Origin: Holacanthus passer
Lineage: Eukaryota; Chordata; Actinopteri; Pomacanthidae
DNA: 64,000 nt
Assembly: GCA_025331565.1 (NCBI GenBank)
Contig: JAFREQ010000221.1
Coordinates: forward strand, 1-64,000
Reading direction: 5' to 3'
Positions 22,240 to 35,669 of this stretch are shown here, piece after piece (the stretch's first letter is position 1; each line of letters begins with the position of its first letter). Position numbers and translations under genes: made by a program. The notes under the pieces are model-generated. The model had not been told where the DNA came from. It was given only the letters and a program-made list of their open reading frames with translations, and did no database searches.

Positions 22240-25200
22240 CTCAATTCCTCTGAGATGTACTTACCAGCTCCATTTGCAAAAGTCTGGAAATGGCACTGCA
22301 TGCAAACAAGGCTGCATTGTTCAGGCAAGTTTATTAGGAACTGGTAAGATGATAACGATCCAGTTTGAGTAATAGATCCATGAGTGAACAGTTGAAAATG
22401 ATATGAGACAGAAGTTATCATTCAGGTCATTTTAAAGTCATTTTATCCTATGTCTCAGCAAATTCAAGGTAAACAGTTGAATTAAGCCAATGATGTTAGA
22501 CAGCGATCCATCAGGAGTGTGTGCTTGCACTGGCCAATGCACTCCAATATATAATAATGTTGCACTGCAATGCAATAAAAGCTGAGCCAGGTTCGACTTT
22601 TTTCGCTGGCCCGCCCTGCGTTGTCAATAGACTGGTGTCACTGAAACGAGCCAAGCTTAGTCATTTCCTATCTTTCCTACCAGAACATCCCATTCGCTGT
22701 GTCCCTAGAATCTTCTCTCCAGCTTCTACAGCTGTGCTACAATGCTACAGCAAGCTTTGTCTTTAACCTTTCTCTCCTAAGCCCCCCACACAAAGTGCTG
22801 AGTGCCTGTTGAAATTTAATTTCAAATCCCTGTTGCTACATACAAGCTATCAAGGCCCCCCACACTTCTTGGCTTGGGTCCAGGCCTGAACACCTTGTTC
22901 TTTGCTGCCACTTGCAATTTAGTTTTTTTTCTACTCAGCTTCACCTCTTCTCTCTCTTGGCTTCACATTGATAGAACGGTCTTCCTAATCTGGTTCACAC
23001 AGCTGAAATATATTGAGTCGTGTACACAAATCTTGCCATTTCAAAAACCAATACTGTACCTCAACCTCTCTTATCTCACTTATATCCTCTCTTTTATATT
23101 CCAGTCCTCCTCCCTGGTCACATTATTGTCACAGCTCTTTTTATTGGTGGTTTAAGACGTTGGTGATCCAGAAGGTGAAGCTCTTTGTACCGTTGCACTT
23201 ATTGTAAGACAACTGGATGAGAACCTCATCTAAATATAAAGTGTAAAAGGAGTTGCTCCCACTGAAAACAGAATAATACATGGAGATGGAAATTTGTGTG
23301 TGTCCCTGCGGAGGGAGATAAGGTGACAGGCAGCTCTGAGGTCAGTCTGGCTGTATCTCGCAGACAGCCTTGCTTGCCCTGTGGGTGGTTTAACCAGACA
23401 TCTGCTGAACTCACATCGGATCCTGCAGGGCTTCACGTCTCCCGCCACTGCCCTCAGCTGACCCCGGATCAGCAAGCAAGGATTTGCATAATTTAAGGTG
23501 GGATAAGAGGTGTAGCTTTTTTTTTTTTTTTTGCCAGAGGCGGATATCAGATCAGGTCTTAAAGGTTTGGAGATAATATTGTCTCAGTCACCAGGGGCAT
23601 GTCCTTTTAAACACTGATTGGAGATGGGGGACTTGGTTTGACCAACAGCAGATTTGAGTCTCAGTTAGAGGATTAAAGGTGAGGTTTTGCTGCTACACTT
23701 TGATATTCCAAACATGAAGTCTCGCAGTCATACTTAATCTGAATTTAAATTTCAAATTGAAATTATGTTAATATTAAACTTCTATTCATGGGCCCTTGTG
23801 TCCGAGTAGTGATTACTGTAACCTTGCCACCAGGTTCAATAATTGGTGTTTGGTAATGTTTTTACTTTGTTTTGTTTTTTATCAATAAAGCTCTAATAAA
23901 TGGTCCCATAGATTCCTAAAGATTCCTTTCCTCAATAGGAACTGCTATGTAACCGTAAAATTACTTTCCTGGAGTTTCTTGGAAGGGACTGCTGTTTTTA
24001 ATTTGCTACTAATTATATTGGTACATGTCCAATTAATTGCTTTCAATTAGAGAGTGTCTAAGGTCTAAAGAGTACAGTCGGTATATCGAGGTTAACATTT
24101 CAAGTAATACATGAATAAAGACTGCATAAGTCAGTTGGGTTGAAATGGAACACTTCTTTCAAGGAAATTATTCTAGAAAGCAATAGCTGCTCAAACTTAA
24201 ACTCAACACAACTAACTTCATGTAAATAACCGTCTCAAAACAAAACAATTATTAATAGCAAATTACGTAATTGTTTGCAGGAATCTTTCAGAAATTAAAG
24301 CTCTGAAATGTTTTGTCCCATTAGATTATTTCCATCCAACAGTTTTTCTGGTACTTGCCTTCCTTTAAATTCTGTTTTTTTTTTCCTGAACTGGTTTGAA
24401 AAGTTGCTCAAAACTCTTCTCAGCTTAAGCAGAAAAACAACAACATGTGTGTCCTTGGTAGCAGATAACCATAGTTAGTATCAGTGTTGTTGACTTGTGT
24501 TTCATTCTGGGCTCTCGTACACAGGAATGCGTAAGATAATTTTGTGGCTGTGTATTTGTAATTATCTGGCAAGGCAGTCAAAAAGAGGATTACAAATAGC
24601 AAGCAGTGCTCTATTATCACAGTCTGTCCAGAGGAGCACGGGAGAGTCAAACTGGCACAGAGACTCAAACTAGATGACACAATGCAGAAATAAACTGGAA
24701 CTTAGAGGGAGGGGTGGAAGTGAGACACATTTGCATTACAGGATTGCATCAGCATCAGTCAATGTTGAGCTTCAATTTCTGGATATAATGAGCAACTGAG
24801 ACACGGTGGTACAGCATCTGCCCAGGCTTTCCAAGTTGGTTTTTGGTTGTCAGTAGTGCCACGTCTGCTAAAACATTAACGTGTGTTTACAAAACTGAGA
24901 GAACAAAAGTGAACTGAACTAAGTATCAGATTTTGTACTGTCGGCCTGGGGAAATGTGCTCCACCCTCAGGCATGCAGAGGGCTTCCCTTTCAAAATTGC
25001 CCCCGGATATGTGTGACCCGGCCGAGCAGAAAATGCAACTTAACACTTGCTTCCTTTTTATCTACAAAATACACAAGCCAACAAGGAAGCCTCACATATG
25101 TCATAAGAGCTGGAACAAGTTTTATTCATGGCTTGTTTAACATTGAATAGTGTAACATGAAAAATAGAAAAAGGTCCTCCAGTTTGTGCAGAACCTCAGC

Positions 25201-27105
25201 CGGGAAGATCAAATACAGCCTGGTGGTTTGACATGAATTAATCCGTACTATTGGTCAATAACAATAAAAAGATCTGAATTTGTAACACCAGACGTGAACT
25301 ACCTTGCTGTTAATGACCCACCTGGAACAAAACTGGTGTTAACTGTGGTAATGTGTACGCAGGTATTGTTAAATCAACAACATGGAAATGTGGAAGTATG
25401 ATTTTTAAAAAAACAGGAGCCCTATAGCAAAAAATTGTTTCAACAGTGTTTGGGCGCATTATATGCTGCAGTGGCTCTGACTTAGGTTTGAATAGTGTCA
25501 AGGCTGATTTTCATGCTCAACCACAACTCCAGGCATAATTAAAGAGCATTTTAAACTAATGGAACTTTCAAAACAGAGTCTAACAATGAAAAGTGCAAAA
25601 GAAGTCAGGAAAACAATAGTGAGTGCCTCAGGTCTGTATTGCAGGGTACCATGCATTGTATTAAATGGAGCGAGAATCACAGCAAGAGCAAATCTCATTT
25701 AATTTTAATATGCCAAGGGTTTATAGCTCGCTCTCTGGGTGTTCTCTACTCATTGTTTACCACTCCGATTTCAATGCCTTGTTGGTCATATCATAAAAAG
25801 TGACTCAGAATAAATACCGGTGACCTCAAGCTGAGTTCCCATCTCCCTGGTTCAAGAAGAAAAATGCTTACACCATGTGTTTTTTTTTATCCTGCAGTCT
25901 CACATGAAAAAAAAAAAAAACACGTAACATATAATCCAGTCACAGCAATCAGTGATGTGGAACCAGTTGAGACAGGAAATAAATGAAAACTACCACATGC
26001 ACACACTGTCACATCTGTCAGGGGTGTTGCTGTGCTGCACACGTGCTTGTCGTGTCAGTGAAAACCATCCCACCTCTGTTAAATATTGATAGATGCGGAA
26101 GAGAGGTGAATTGGAATTGAAACAAATTGCCCAACTTAAAGTGCTTGCATATATCTTCCTGTAAATTGTTCTTGAAAGTTTGCGTTCACAAAAACTGGAG
26201 TCAAATACCTTCTATGTTGGGCAGCAAAGCTAATTCTGTATTCAGAAAGCATGTTTGGAAAGAACTGTACCATTAGGTATTAATTACCGGTAAATAAAAA
26301 AAAGGCGTACTGAAATTATTATTTCAGTTCAGTCACCTTTGCTGAGGTTATATTTTAAAATGATTGATTTCCAGTGAAATGTCCTTGAAAGATTTTCTCC
26401 ATGTAAACACGAGTAAATGTACACTTTCATTTGTTAATTATGAGTTTACAAACCCGCGAAACAAAGTGATTTCTGTGTTTTCTCATGTGACTGCCCTATC
26501 AGCCGGATGGTTAAAGTTCGACTAGGCACAGATATGACTTGGTTAGATGAAGAGCATTGTCTGGATTTGAACTTGTTTGAGATCAGGGAACGATCACGGT
26601 CATGGTTGGAAGAAACCAACGTATAGGAAGCAAAATCTGACCTCTTCCCTCTGTGGACTTTGTGGCTGTCTAACAATGTCACAAAATGGCCTCCTTTGGG
26701 AATTGTCTAATCCTGATGTTTTTCTTAGGAGGGACGCCTCAAGGAATCGATCTGGGGATCAGACCAAGTAGTAATCAGGCCGAGGTGTTTGATATAAGCT
26801 TAGACCAAACTATGAATCACTGTGAATCAATTGAGCCTCAACTTTGTGATATCTAAATAGTACCAAACTGGCTTTTTTAAAATAGGTAAACTCAGCCCAC
26901 ATAATCTAGTTGAAGCAGATGAATAACTGTGTGTATTAGACTCCATGTATGCGACTCTGTGTACCTGGTGTCTGTTGGATCCTGACACTTCTGCTCTCCA
27001 GGCAATATGACGAGCAAAGAGTCTGAAGTGAAGATCACAGCAGCCTTCAGGCCAAACGTCGGGAAGTTAAGCGACACTGGGGGGAAGAGACAAGAGTTAC
27101 TTAGA
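22240..27105. other. Non-coding stretch with homopolymers
   Basis: Unique sequence with a poly-T of about 16 at 23517-23532 and a poly-A of about 14 at 25907-25920. No gene is supported: ORFs are under 100 codons, overlap on both strands and lack splice signals. Confidence 0.45.
23517..23532. repeat. Poly-T tract
   Basis: About 16 T. Confidence 0.93.
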
Positions 27106-27106
27106 T

Positions 27107-27108
<2 letters not shown>

Positions 27109-27149
<41 letters not shown>

Positions 27150-27157
27150 TATATATA
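27109..27157. repeat. (TG)20 followed by (AT)n
   Basis: Twenty TG units running into a short ATATATAT. The - strand 151-aa ORF at 26892-27347 crosses the antisense and is rejected. Confidence 0.97.
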
Positions 27158-27671
27158 GAGGCCTAGACCTTGTAGAGAGGCAGAATTGAGGAGAGGATAA
27201 CTTTGAGATGGAGAAGGATGTTGGAGCATGGACACAGAAAGAGAAAGACAGAAATAGAGTGAAGATCGGGAACAAGGAACAAATAGAGTGCTTCTCTAAA
27301 ATGAAATGTATTGTCCTGGGTGACTTAGCAAACCAGGACCCTATCACACCTCTGCAACACTATTTTGTTCCCCACTTTTCCCCACCTCCCTTTAGCCCTC
27401 ATCTCAGTTTTTATGCTGCTACCAAATCCTCGAGGGTGGAGAATAAAGAGCAAAAGAGATCCATCAGCGCTTGCTAAAAAGCCTTGCTGGCTCATAAATA
27501 AAGGAGGTGGATGAATTAGGAAGTTAAATCACCTTGGGTTGTTAATGTCACAGCCTACAGACAGACATGAAATACTCCCTGTACCCCTCGATGTTTCGCT
27601 GCTCTGCTCCCTCCCTCAGGCTCTGCCACCACATCACCATATGGTGGGGTGTCAGAGCATGAAGTGTGCGC

Positions 27672-27673
<2 letters not shown>

Positions 27674-27707
<34 letters not shown>
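27674..27707. repeat. (TG)17 microsatellite
   Basis: Uninterrupted TG units preceded by GCGCG. Confidence 0.97.
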
Positions 27708-27710
<3 letters not shown>

Positions 27711-28090
27711 GGGATGATGAGAGGTGCATGACTTTTGCATGACTATTTTGTGCATAAGTGCGCATAAATTTATTTGTATTGATGATCATTTCCTGCTCTT
27801 TATATTTTATTTCATTTAGCTTGTTATATTGTCTCGGCCCCTCAATGGAGCTCTTGATCATATTACATGAATTTCATCTGCAGATATACAGATGTCATGA
27901 AAGTTGTCGTGAAATTCTAAATGTTCAAATTTGCATTTTTTCCGAGCGCTTCTGAGAAATTACTTAAATTGAGATCGAAAGTTCATTCTTGACTTGAGAA
28001 GCAATAGTTGACAAAAATCTCACTACAAGGTCCTTTTAGTAGCTGTTCATGATTGTATCACACATCCTTTTCCCGCAAATTAACATTTTT

Positions 28091-28240
28091 ATGCCTCCGC
28101 ACCGGCAACTGCTGTGGCCGGAGGCATTATGTTTTCAGGTTCTTATTATCATGAATGTGATATCTCAGGAACACCTTAAGGGAATTTCTTCAAATTTGGC
28201 ACAAATGTTCACATGGACTAAAGGATGAACCGATAAGATT
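28091..28240 (+). repeat. Hairpin-headed dispersed repeat (family E)
   Basis: Begins with a hairpin, atgcctccg ... cggaggcat (arms 28091-28099 and about 28118-28126). It continues 'gatatctcaggaac', 'gggaatttcttcaaatttgg', 'cacaaatgttcacatggact' and 'aaggatgaac'. From memory the same head and body recur in percomorph genomes. It is non-coding and of unknown class. Confidence 0.65.
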
Positions 28241-28249
28241 TTGGTGGTT

Positions 28250-29855
28250 AAACATAACCTCACAAAACATGTTTTTGATCCTGAGTTGGTGACACTAATC
28301 AATACATGTCGATATAGTGAGAACTTCCATTACGTCAAAAAAAGACATTTAAAATACATTTTATTAAATTCCTCCTAAATCCTCTTTATTCTACGTGTGT
28401 GTTAGTGTTAAAATGCGTGTTTCCTTTGTCCATTTTGAGCATTAAAACCGCCCAAAGAGGCCCATAAACAGCTAAGAGGTCAGGTGAATGTGCTGCCAGT
28501 TTAAGCTTGATTTTATTCTGCTCTTCTGTGTTGTCTTGTGAGGGAAGCTCAACCTGCCATGGGATCGTAGAAAACCAGAAAGTGCCATTAAACTTTACTA
28601 CAAACACTATACAGAAGTTATCTTCCTCGCTGGCCTGGATGAAGCTCCAGGAAATGGTGCAATGTTTGTCTTCCGTAGTCTCTCTCACGCAGACACGCAG
28701 AGAAAGTGTTGCCTGCTGAGGGAAGTCTCAGTCCCTCCTGTCTTTTAATTGTATTGATTTGTTCTTTTACTGTGCTTTCTGCCAAAAACTTCACTCCAAA
28801 CCTGATCCATAGCTATCCTCCCCCTGCGAGCACTCTGGCATAAAGATTTGGACAAAACACATTCGCATATTGATTTACTAAGGACACATTTTTTTCTTCA
28901 TTACTGGGCGCGTCAGTATTTAACTGTTAGTTGACAGATACAGAACTTGTTTCTTTCTCTTCCCCCTACTGTAAGAAGCGATGCTTTAGCTCTGGTATAC
29001 AGTGATGTTTAGTGTAATTAGCGCTCCACATGTGTCAGAAGTGTGGAGAGATGCCATTATGGAGCAGAGAGATAACCCAGCCTACAGTCTGTCGTCTGAA
29101 CCAGATAGAGCCATGGCTAATGCACACAGGAGGATCAAAGCTGGCCCCTTCAGTAACATGGAGCTATTTCCAGGGTTAGCTTCAATCCTGACATCATGGT
29201 CTGTTAGTGCATGTTAACATGAAAGCTGGAGCTTGGGAAATATAGTTGACGTGTGGGCAGTAGAATAAATATTTTCCTCCGCAGAACAACATAAGGGTAT
29301 TTACAGGAGCATAAAGGCGAACATGGCCTCTGTTCTGGTATGTGGGATTGTATTTTCTCAGATGCTAACAGGCTTATACACAGCTGGCAGAGATGTGTGC
29401 AGTCAAGTGCAATTCTTATTCACTGACCATCACACACATTTGCACTTGCAGTAATATCAAACCTGAAATATCTTAGTGGACTCAGCTGATGCCTGAAACC
29501 TTGCACTCGTCTGAGCTGATAAAAGTAGCAAGCAGAAATTTCATAAGCAATCTATTTCACTAAAACTTTTCAAAGTGAAAACTTGAAATCTGTTTTTCCT
29601 ACAGAGCACAATGAGGAAATATTTATCAAGCTAATACATTTTAGTTTGGCTGCTGTGCCAGGAACAAAAAAAAAGACTGTTAGAAAGCAAAAGTTGCCCT
29701 CCTCTGCATCCTCCTTATTAAATTTGACCAAATGGTTCGGTAGTTCTCCCCATTTGTTTCCCTGCCATGCGTCTGCTTCTCTGTGGTTATTATGATTCAG
29801 CAGATAGATGAGACACAAATGAGATGAATGCTGACCACCTCTGGCATTACCTGCA
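28250..29855. other. Non-coding stretch, nothing recognised
   Basis: Open frames at 28386-28688 (- strand) and 29002-29217 (+ strand) show no family motif and no splice context. Nothing else recognised. Confidence 0.45.
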
Positions 29856-29858
29856 GGC

Positions 29859-29860
<2 letters not shown>

Positions 29861-29919
<59 letters not shown>

Positions 29920-29927
29920 GCGTGTGT
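29861..29927. repeat. (TG)n microsatellite, longest in the window
   Basis: About 27 TG units, then GTGCGTGTGCGTGTGT. Shorter TG runs follow at about 29975. Confidence 0.97.
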
Positions 29928-30760
29928 CACATAACGGTGGGGAACCAGTGAAATGAACTATCCTGCTGGCTGCTTGTGTGTGTGTGTTGAATGTGTGAAT
30001 ATCAGTCTGCACACACAGACCTTCAGTATTAGACTGTTTGCAGAGCTGCAGCGACACAGAGTACACAGACACTCTAATGCAAACTACATTAACTACATTA
30101 AACCATTCTTGGGCAATCCAGAGGCCTTTTAATTTACTAAGCACTGACCTTTAACTGTAGCTTATATCTAAATAGCAGCATCGTAAACATTGAAAAGGAA
30201 AGAATAAGCCAGTTGAAGCACAGCACAGTCCTACTGCCTTCCCTGATAGTATGCAGCCTGAGGCGGCAACTCGAAATCTTACACTTAGTAAGTGCTCTGG
30301 GCTAGAGTTTTCATATTGGTAACTACAATTCCAAAAGCAAGTTTGTATTAAAGCTGTGAAAGGAGTACCATAAACAGAAGTAAAACATCTCCCCAGACTC
30401 AGGTTTGCTTCTCAGTGATCACAGATTTCCACTTTGTGCCTGGACGGAAACACACATTGGAGTGAGTGTGACACACCAGGGAATGAGAGAGAAAAGGTCA
30501 CTCGTTCAGCATTCAAACCCGTCTTATATCTTTACTGGATAATGAAGTGTCTTTCCTAAAGCCGTAAACTCTACAGGCAACAGTGCTGTTGTCATTTCAC
30601 TGTAACAGATTGAAGCAAAGCATTACTGTTTACATTTCAGTTGTTACTTGGGGTTCTTTAGCCTCTTTGACCTGTTAACACACATTTAGTTCCTGAATCA
30701 AGCTTCATTGTGAAACTGATGCAGAAAGAAAGAAAGTTCAATGTCTAAGATTCAGTTATA

Positions 30761-30783
30761 CAAACTTTATTTATATCGCTCTG
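30761..30783 (-). mobile_element. Possible LINE 3' tail fragment
   Basis: 'caaactttatttatatcgct' is the reverse complement of the 'tatataaataaagtttg' tail of L2-like fish LINEs (compare 48915). No LINE body is recognisable beside it, so this is tentative. Confidence 0.35.
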
Positions 30784-30799
30784 CTGAGTTTAGAAAATA

Positions 30800-33700
30800 A
30801 TTTGCAGCCATTTTTTGTCGCCTTCCGCAGCAGCAAGAAGTCAACAAATATGTATTTACTATAACTTTAGATATAACATGCAATATGAGGAAAGAATGAC
30901 ACAATTGAGTACAACTGTATGCGTTACTCTCATGGCATCTAAATAACTAGCTTGACAATTTTTTTATGTCTAATTTTGTGTTAGATAAATTCTGTTTTGA
31001 TCTTTTTTCATTTTAAAAGAACAAAGTAACTCTGTGTCGCTTTATCCATCTAGTAAAACTTCAATCACCAAAAACCCACACTTGATACATTTGGTCTTTG
31101 TTGTGACTGTTTTGGTTGAGCAAACTTGAAAGCGTGACAAATCATATTCATGAGTGCTGATCTCTGAAGCAGGAGCTTACAGTCGCAGCCTCTCAGAACG
31201 GCTGCTCCCAGCCGGAGGCCCTCGGCTGGGATCCAGTTTCCAGCTATTATCCAGCCCCTGAAAGCCTAAGATCATGTTCTATGTGGCCTGATAGAAATAT
31301 GACTATGATATGTGACTGTCTATCAGTTTTCGACTGACATGATTCCCGTCTCTTGCAGCCAAGAGAGCTATTTTGCTGTTTTTTCTCAAGACACGGGGAA
31401 GTTTTCCCTCATTTGTGTGGTGAAGGATTTCTGGTCATATGATGCTGGTTCTGGTCAATAAATTCATTTCTTTTTTTATTGAATACTCGGAAGCTCTCCC
31501 TTCTCTCCTGAAGCTGTCCATGGTTCTGACAGGTTTTTTTTTTATGACTGATGCATCACCTCAAAACCACTAATCTGACCATGGGATAAGCTTACCTTTA
31601 AACATTTATAAGCCTACTGGCCATATGCTGCTGTTTTTGTCTGTATGTATGCTGTGTTTCCTCTTGTCAGCCTTGTCTAGCAGCCTAGACATGGGCTTCT
31701 CCATGTCTAGATGAATTATATGCCTTGTTAACAGCAGACAATGCCAGTGTGTTGCTTTCATTTTTCATGCATTTCGCTTGAATAACGCATCTCTAGGTGC
31801 TTTCATGGCACGAGATGAAGGTATAATCAGTATCTAGAGGCGAGTTTCTTTCAGTCTTCTCGCTTGCTCGCTCTCTAATTATGAACAATAACCTTTATTT
31901 TATGTTAATGCATAAAAACAACACTATATCAGAGACAAAAAGCCTCAGTAAGATACTTTCAGGTTCACAGGGTCAATGAAAATGTCCAGCGATACTGGGC
32001 AAACTTCAGTTTAAATGGTCAAACCACCGCAGGCTAATGGCAGTAAACCGTTTCTGCTTCCATAATCACTGCTCCTGCTGGTGGATGGATAAAGCAATGC
32101 AACTGGTTTCTACACATTTATTAAAAACTTTGTGATAAACATTTCATGTCTGCCACTATTCAAGATACTTGCAGTGGTAATAAGGATGTGGTACATAGTA
32201 ATTACTGGTTTGATTAACTCAACTGTTTTGTGCATATCTTGACCACAACAAAGGGCATAAATCACTTTGTCAATATTCAGCTCTAGTCATTAATGTCCAG
32301 TGATGACTGAGAGAAGCTGCTTCTTCTCCACAAGTAGCCTCAACTTGTCTCCTTTGGTCTCCATTCATTGATTATCTCAGCACGTTTGAATGAAACTGTA
32401 GCCACTTATAATTTACTTCCCAGAGATAGTTGATGGCTCAGAGGAGTTGAATGCTTTCACACCATTTTAAATAAATATGTAACCATATTTTGAACCAACA
32501 TTAACTTAACTTAAGGGTTCTGTATCTGTCTTTGTGACGTTGTGTGTGTATTTAACAGTGAATGACCACAGAAGTATAATCTCTCCAACGTGTATATCTA
32601 GAAAGAATGAGTTCAATTAGATGCCTATAGAGCAGATGTCTTGACTTCTAGCAGTCAGAGCTGACAATGCAAAAATCACCGTAGGCAAACGGTGACAAAA
32701 CTTTTCTAAACGGTGTCACAGAGCTCCATTATTTATTTTCAGCTCTACTCGCTGTAATTGGTCACAATCAGCAGTGGCATCCTGTAGCCTGGAGGCAGAA
32801 CGGCCTCACATTCACTCTGCTGTGCCTTCGTTAACACCAGAGCACAGCAGACACTCGGAGTCTCGCTGCGACTCTGACAGAAAAATTCAGAGACTGTACT
32901 GGACTGGTCAACCTTTGGCGTCTGTGCGATGGCCCTCTGGCAACATGTCCATCTGCAGCTTATTAGCATTTCCCTACTTCAGGATGCACTGAATTGATCA
33001 AAATTGTTTTGCCCACTTTCCCACTTCTTTACTTGTTTTTATTACTGAACACAGCATGTTGTCTTCAGTTTGTATCTGTGCTTCCTGAAGAGTTTAAAAT
33101 GTAGCCTTCCTTCTTGTTCCAGACAGAGTTCAGCAAGTAAAATAAAAAAGATGAAAACTGTTTTGCTTTTTGTATGTAAAGACAAAATCAATACTAGATT
33201 AACTTTATTTCATTTTCAGAAATAATAATAATATTCTTCATCTGCAAGTAAATTTTATGCTTCAGAGGAGTGAGCAAAAATGAACATGACCCAACAACAG
33301 GAATATTGATGAAATATTAACCAAAGATTTAATATGCCGGCTCTTAAACACACACCATCGGCTCTGTAGTGAAAATTTCAGTGGTGTTCAACCAAAGGAT
33401 AAAAAATAAGTCGTTGTCAGACAGCAGCTAATGGGCTGTTTCAGAGGTCAGGGCATGTTTTTCTTTTGGGGTGAAAGCGTGTCTTTGCAGAAGAAACTGG
33501 GGATTTGAAGAATACTGAAGGACAAAGGCCACATCAAACATGCCTTTGTTTATAAAAAAGAAAGCACAGAAGGAAAATCTCCCTGTTCAGATACAAAGAC
33601 AACAGGTCTGCTTGAAGGTGAGCAGCCAAGTCAAGGACTTAAACCCGCACCGTTCTGGTATTTCAGTAAAGTGGCTAAGTCAACTTCCAATTAGTGGAAT

Positions 33701-33855
33701 GTCATCGTGCAGATGTGCCGGCCCTGGAAGGTCTTCCGGCTAAATGTCAGTGTTTCCTTTGTTAAGAGTCTCTGAAAGGCTCGGAAAAACAGTGAAACAC
33801 ACTGTTGTTAGATGTTGTTGAGCTGGAATGTATGCAGGGATTTGTACAGCTTGTC
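30800..33855. other. Non-coding stretch with two short hairpins
   Basis: Hairpin arms at 31206-31214/31223-31231 (tcccagccg) and 31685-31694/31701-31710 (ctagacatgg). At 32745-32992 both strands are open, but neither product resembles a known family. Nothing else recognised. Confidence 0.45.
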
Positions 33856-33860
33856 AAAGC

Positions 33861-33861
<1 letters not shown>

Positions 33862-33893
<32 letters not shown>

Positions 33894-33897
33894 TGTG
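33862..33897. repeat. (TG)n microsatellite
   Basis: About 17 TG units, one TA interruption. Confidence 0.96.
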
Positions 33898-34080
33898 AAA
33901 TCTGTCCTGACTTCAAGACAGTGAGTCAGTCCACAGTGCCACAGTGGAGCCAAGTCTCCCCCCTCTCTCTCTCTGAGCAGCTTATTATATAACAAATCTT
34001 CTGAGTTACATCCATAATATACAACGATATTTCTCGCACATTAATTCTGTCCTTTTCTCATCATCCTTTCACAGACTTTG

Positions 34081-34105
34081 TTTTTTTTTTTTTTTTTTTT
34101 TTTTT
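34081..34105. repeat. Poly-T tract (25)
   Basis: Longest homopolymer in the window, in a pyrimidine-rich setting. No SINE body recognised next to it. Confidence 0.97.
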
Positions 34106-35412
34106 ATCCCTCTATCATTTCTCTGTTGCCTCCTCTCTGTTATCCCACACTCCAGTGCCACTCGATGGCCAAAGTGAGTCATACCTAGGGGAGCGTTTAA
34201 GAAAAAACAAAAACAGTGGGGGTTTTTTCTCATTTAGAAATTGTCTTGTTTCAAGTTTTGCTCTCATTCCCTCAACTCCCTCAAGTGTGAGAGAGGAACA
34301 GTCTCTTATTTTTTCCTCTCAAATCTCATTTTTCAACAACACTGAATTTTAATTCATTGAGACACGTTTTTTAAAGTTTCCCTTATTTAATCTCCTGCTT
34401 AAAACATCCTTTGATAGCAGGCAATTAAAGGGGATTACAGAACCATTCAGCGCAGACAATTGCTGTCTTTTCAAAGGCAACACGCGTGCTGCACAAACAA
34501 CAATAGCCGGCTTGGACAGCGCTGATGATCATTATTGTGTTAAGGTCTCATAGATGGCAGATCATTCAAAGGCAGTAAACATTCAGCATTTCACAGGTGT
34601 ACCAGAGCCACAATGCATTACAAACAGCATCATGAAAGCATTGACTTTATCATGACAGAGAGGTACACAGGTGCAGCTCCCCAGGCAACCTTGTGCCCAA
34701 GCGTCACATTTTAGAAATCAATAGACAGTCAGAAAAAGCCAGTAAAGCAAACATGGCAACATGGGGGAAAGTGTTGAGGACAGAACTGGCTGCAGCATTA
34801 TTAATTAGTTCAAGGGGGAAAGCTGAGTCAGTTGGGAGTTATGAGTAAGACTGACATCCACACAAAGTCATGTGATCCTAATTATAACCAGGCTAATGAC
34901 GTGTAATTTCACAAACATTTCATGATTGGATGAATAAACGGATGATTGGACAACTGATTTCATCGGTTTTCGGGAACAAAAAAAGGAAAATGAAAAGATG
35001 AAAGAGACGAGACAAAATCCATTAATTCAGCAGAACAAAGCCAAAGACAACAACACAGACGAGGTGTGAGCCAAAAAATGAAAGAAAGTACTTGGTGATG
35101 ACAAACAAAAAAGTGTTAGGCTCCAGCAAATTAAAGCTAGAATGAGATATGAGAGATGACTGTGAAAAGATAACAAGAAAAGGAAATGGGAAAGGAGGGG
35201 AACAACACTAAAAGTGTGCAGCAGCTCTGTCAGGCCACATGCTCTGTAACGAGGTGTAATGTTTACCATTTTCAGCATCTTAATTTAGCATGTTCATATG
35301 CGAACTTGCGAATTATCACGAGACACAAAGTACAGCTGAGGCTGATGAGAATGTCATTATCAGGTATTTGAATTGGACAAACTGAGGTCTTGACTTGATG
35401 ATGATTCTAGAT
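34106..35412. other. Non-coding stretch, nothing recognised
   Basis: Unique sequence with no supported feature. Confidence 0.45.
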
Positions 35413-35668
35413 GAAAAGTTAAGTCATCACCAACATTATTAGAATATATCCTGAGGGGGACATGAGTTTGTGTGCCAAATTTTATGGCAATAAAAGTTGT
35501 TTCAAACTAATTTCAAATGTCAGGTGATCACCAAAGTCTGTATGCTCTGTCCTTTGGGGACCATGAATGTCTCCACAAAGGTACATCTTAATTTCTCCAG
35601 TAGTTATAAAGATATTCTAAGACCAAAGTGGTGGACCGACAGACCAGTATTAATATCCCCAGAGCCAC
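35413..35668 (+). repeat. Dispersed repeat family C, copy 3, most complete
   Basis: Shows 'tcctgagggggacatga', 'caaattttatggcaat', 'caggtgatcaccaaagt', 'ggggaccatgaatgtct' and a tail 'gaccaaagtggtggaccgac' ending 'agagccac'. It has an internal near-duplication: two similar modules, each with a catga(a)tgt-type start and a 'caccaa' block. It is non-coding. Confidence 0.75.
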
Positions 35669-35669
35669 A

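Noticed and set aside
26892..27347. 151-codon ORF on the - strand
   Set aside because: It crosses the antisense of the (TG)20 array. Low-complexity Ser/Phe-rich flanks, no motif.
32745..32992. Region open on both strands
   Set aside because: Neither product resembles a known domain and there are no splice signals; chance in a GC-richer patch.
33629..33655. tRNA-like B box on the - strand (gggtttaagtcc)
   Set aside because: One B-box-like match, but no convincing A box at the right distance, no cloverleaf and no tail. Not enough for a SINE or tRNA.
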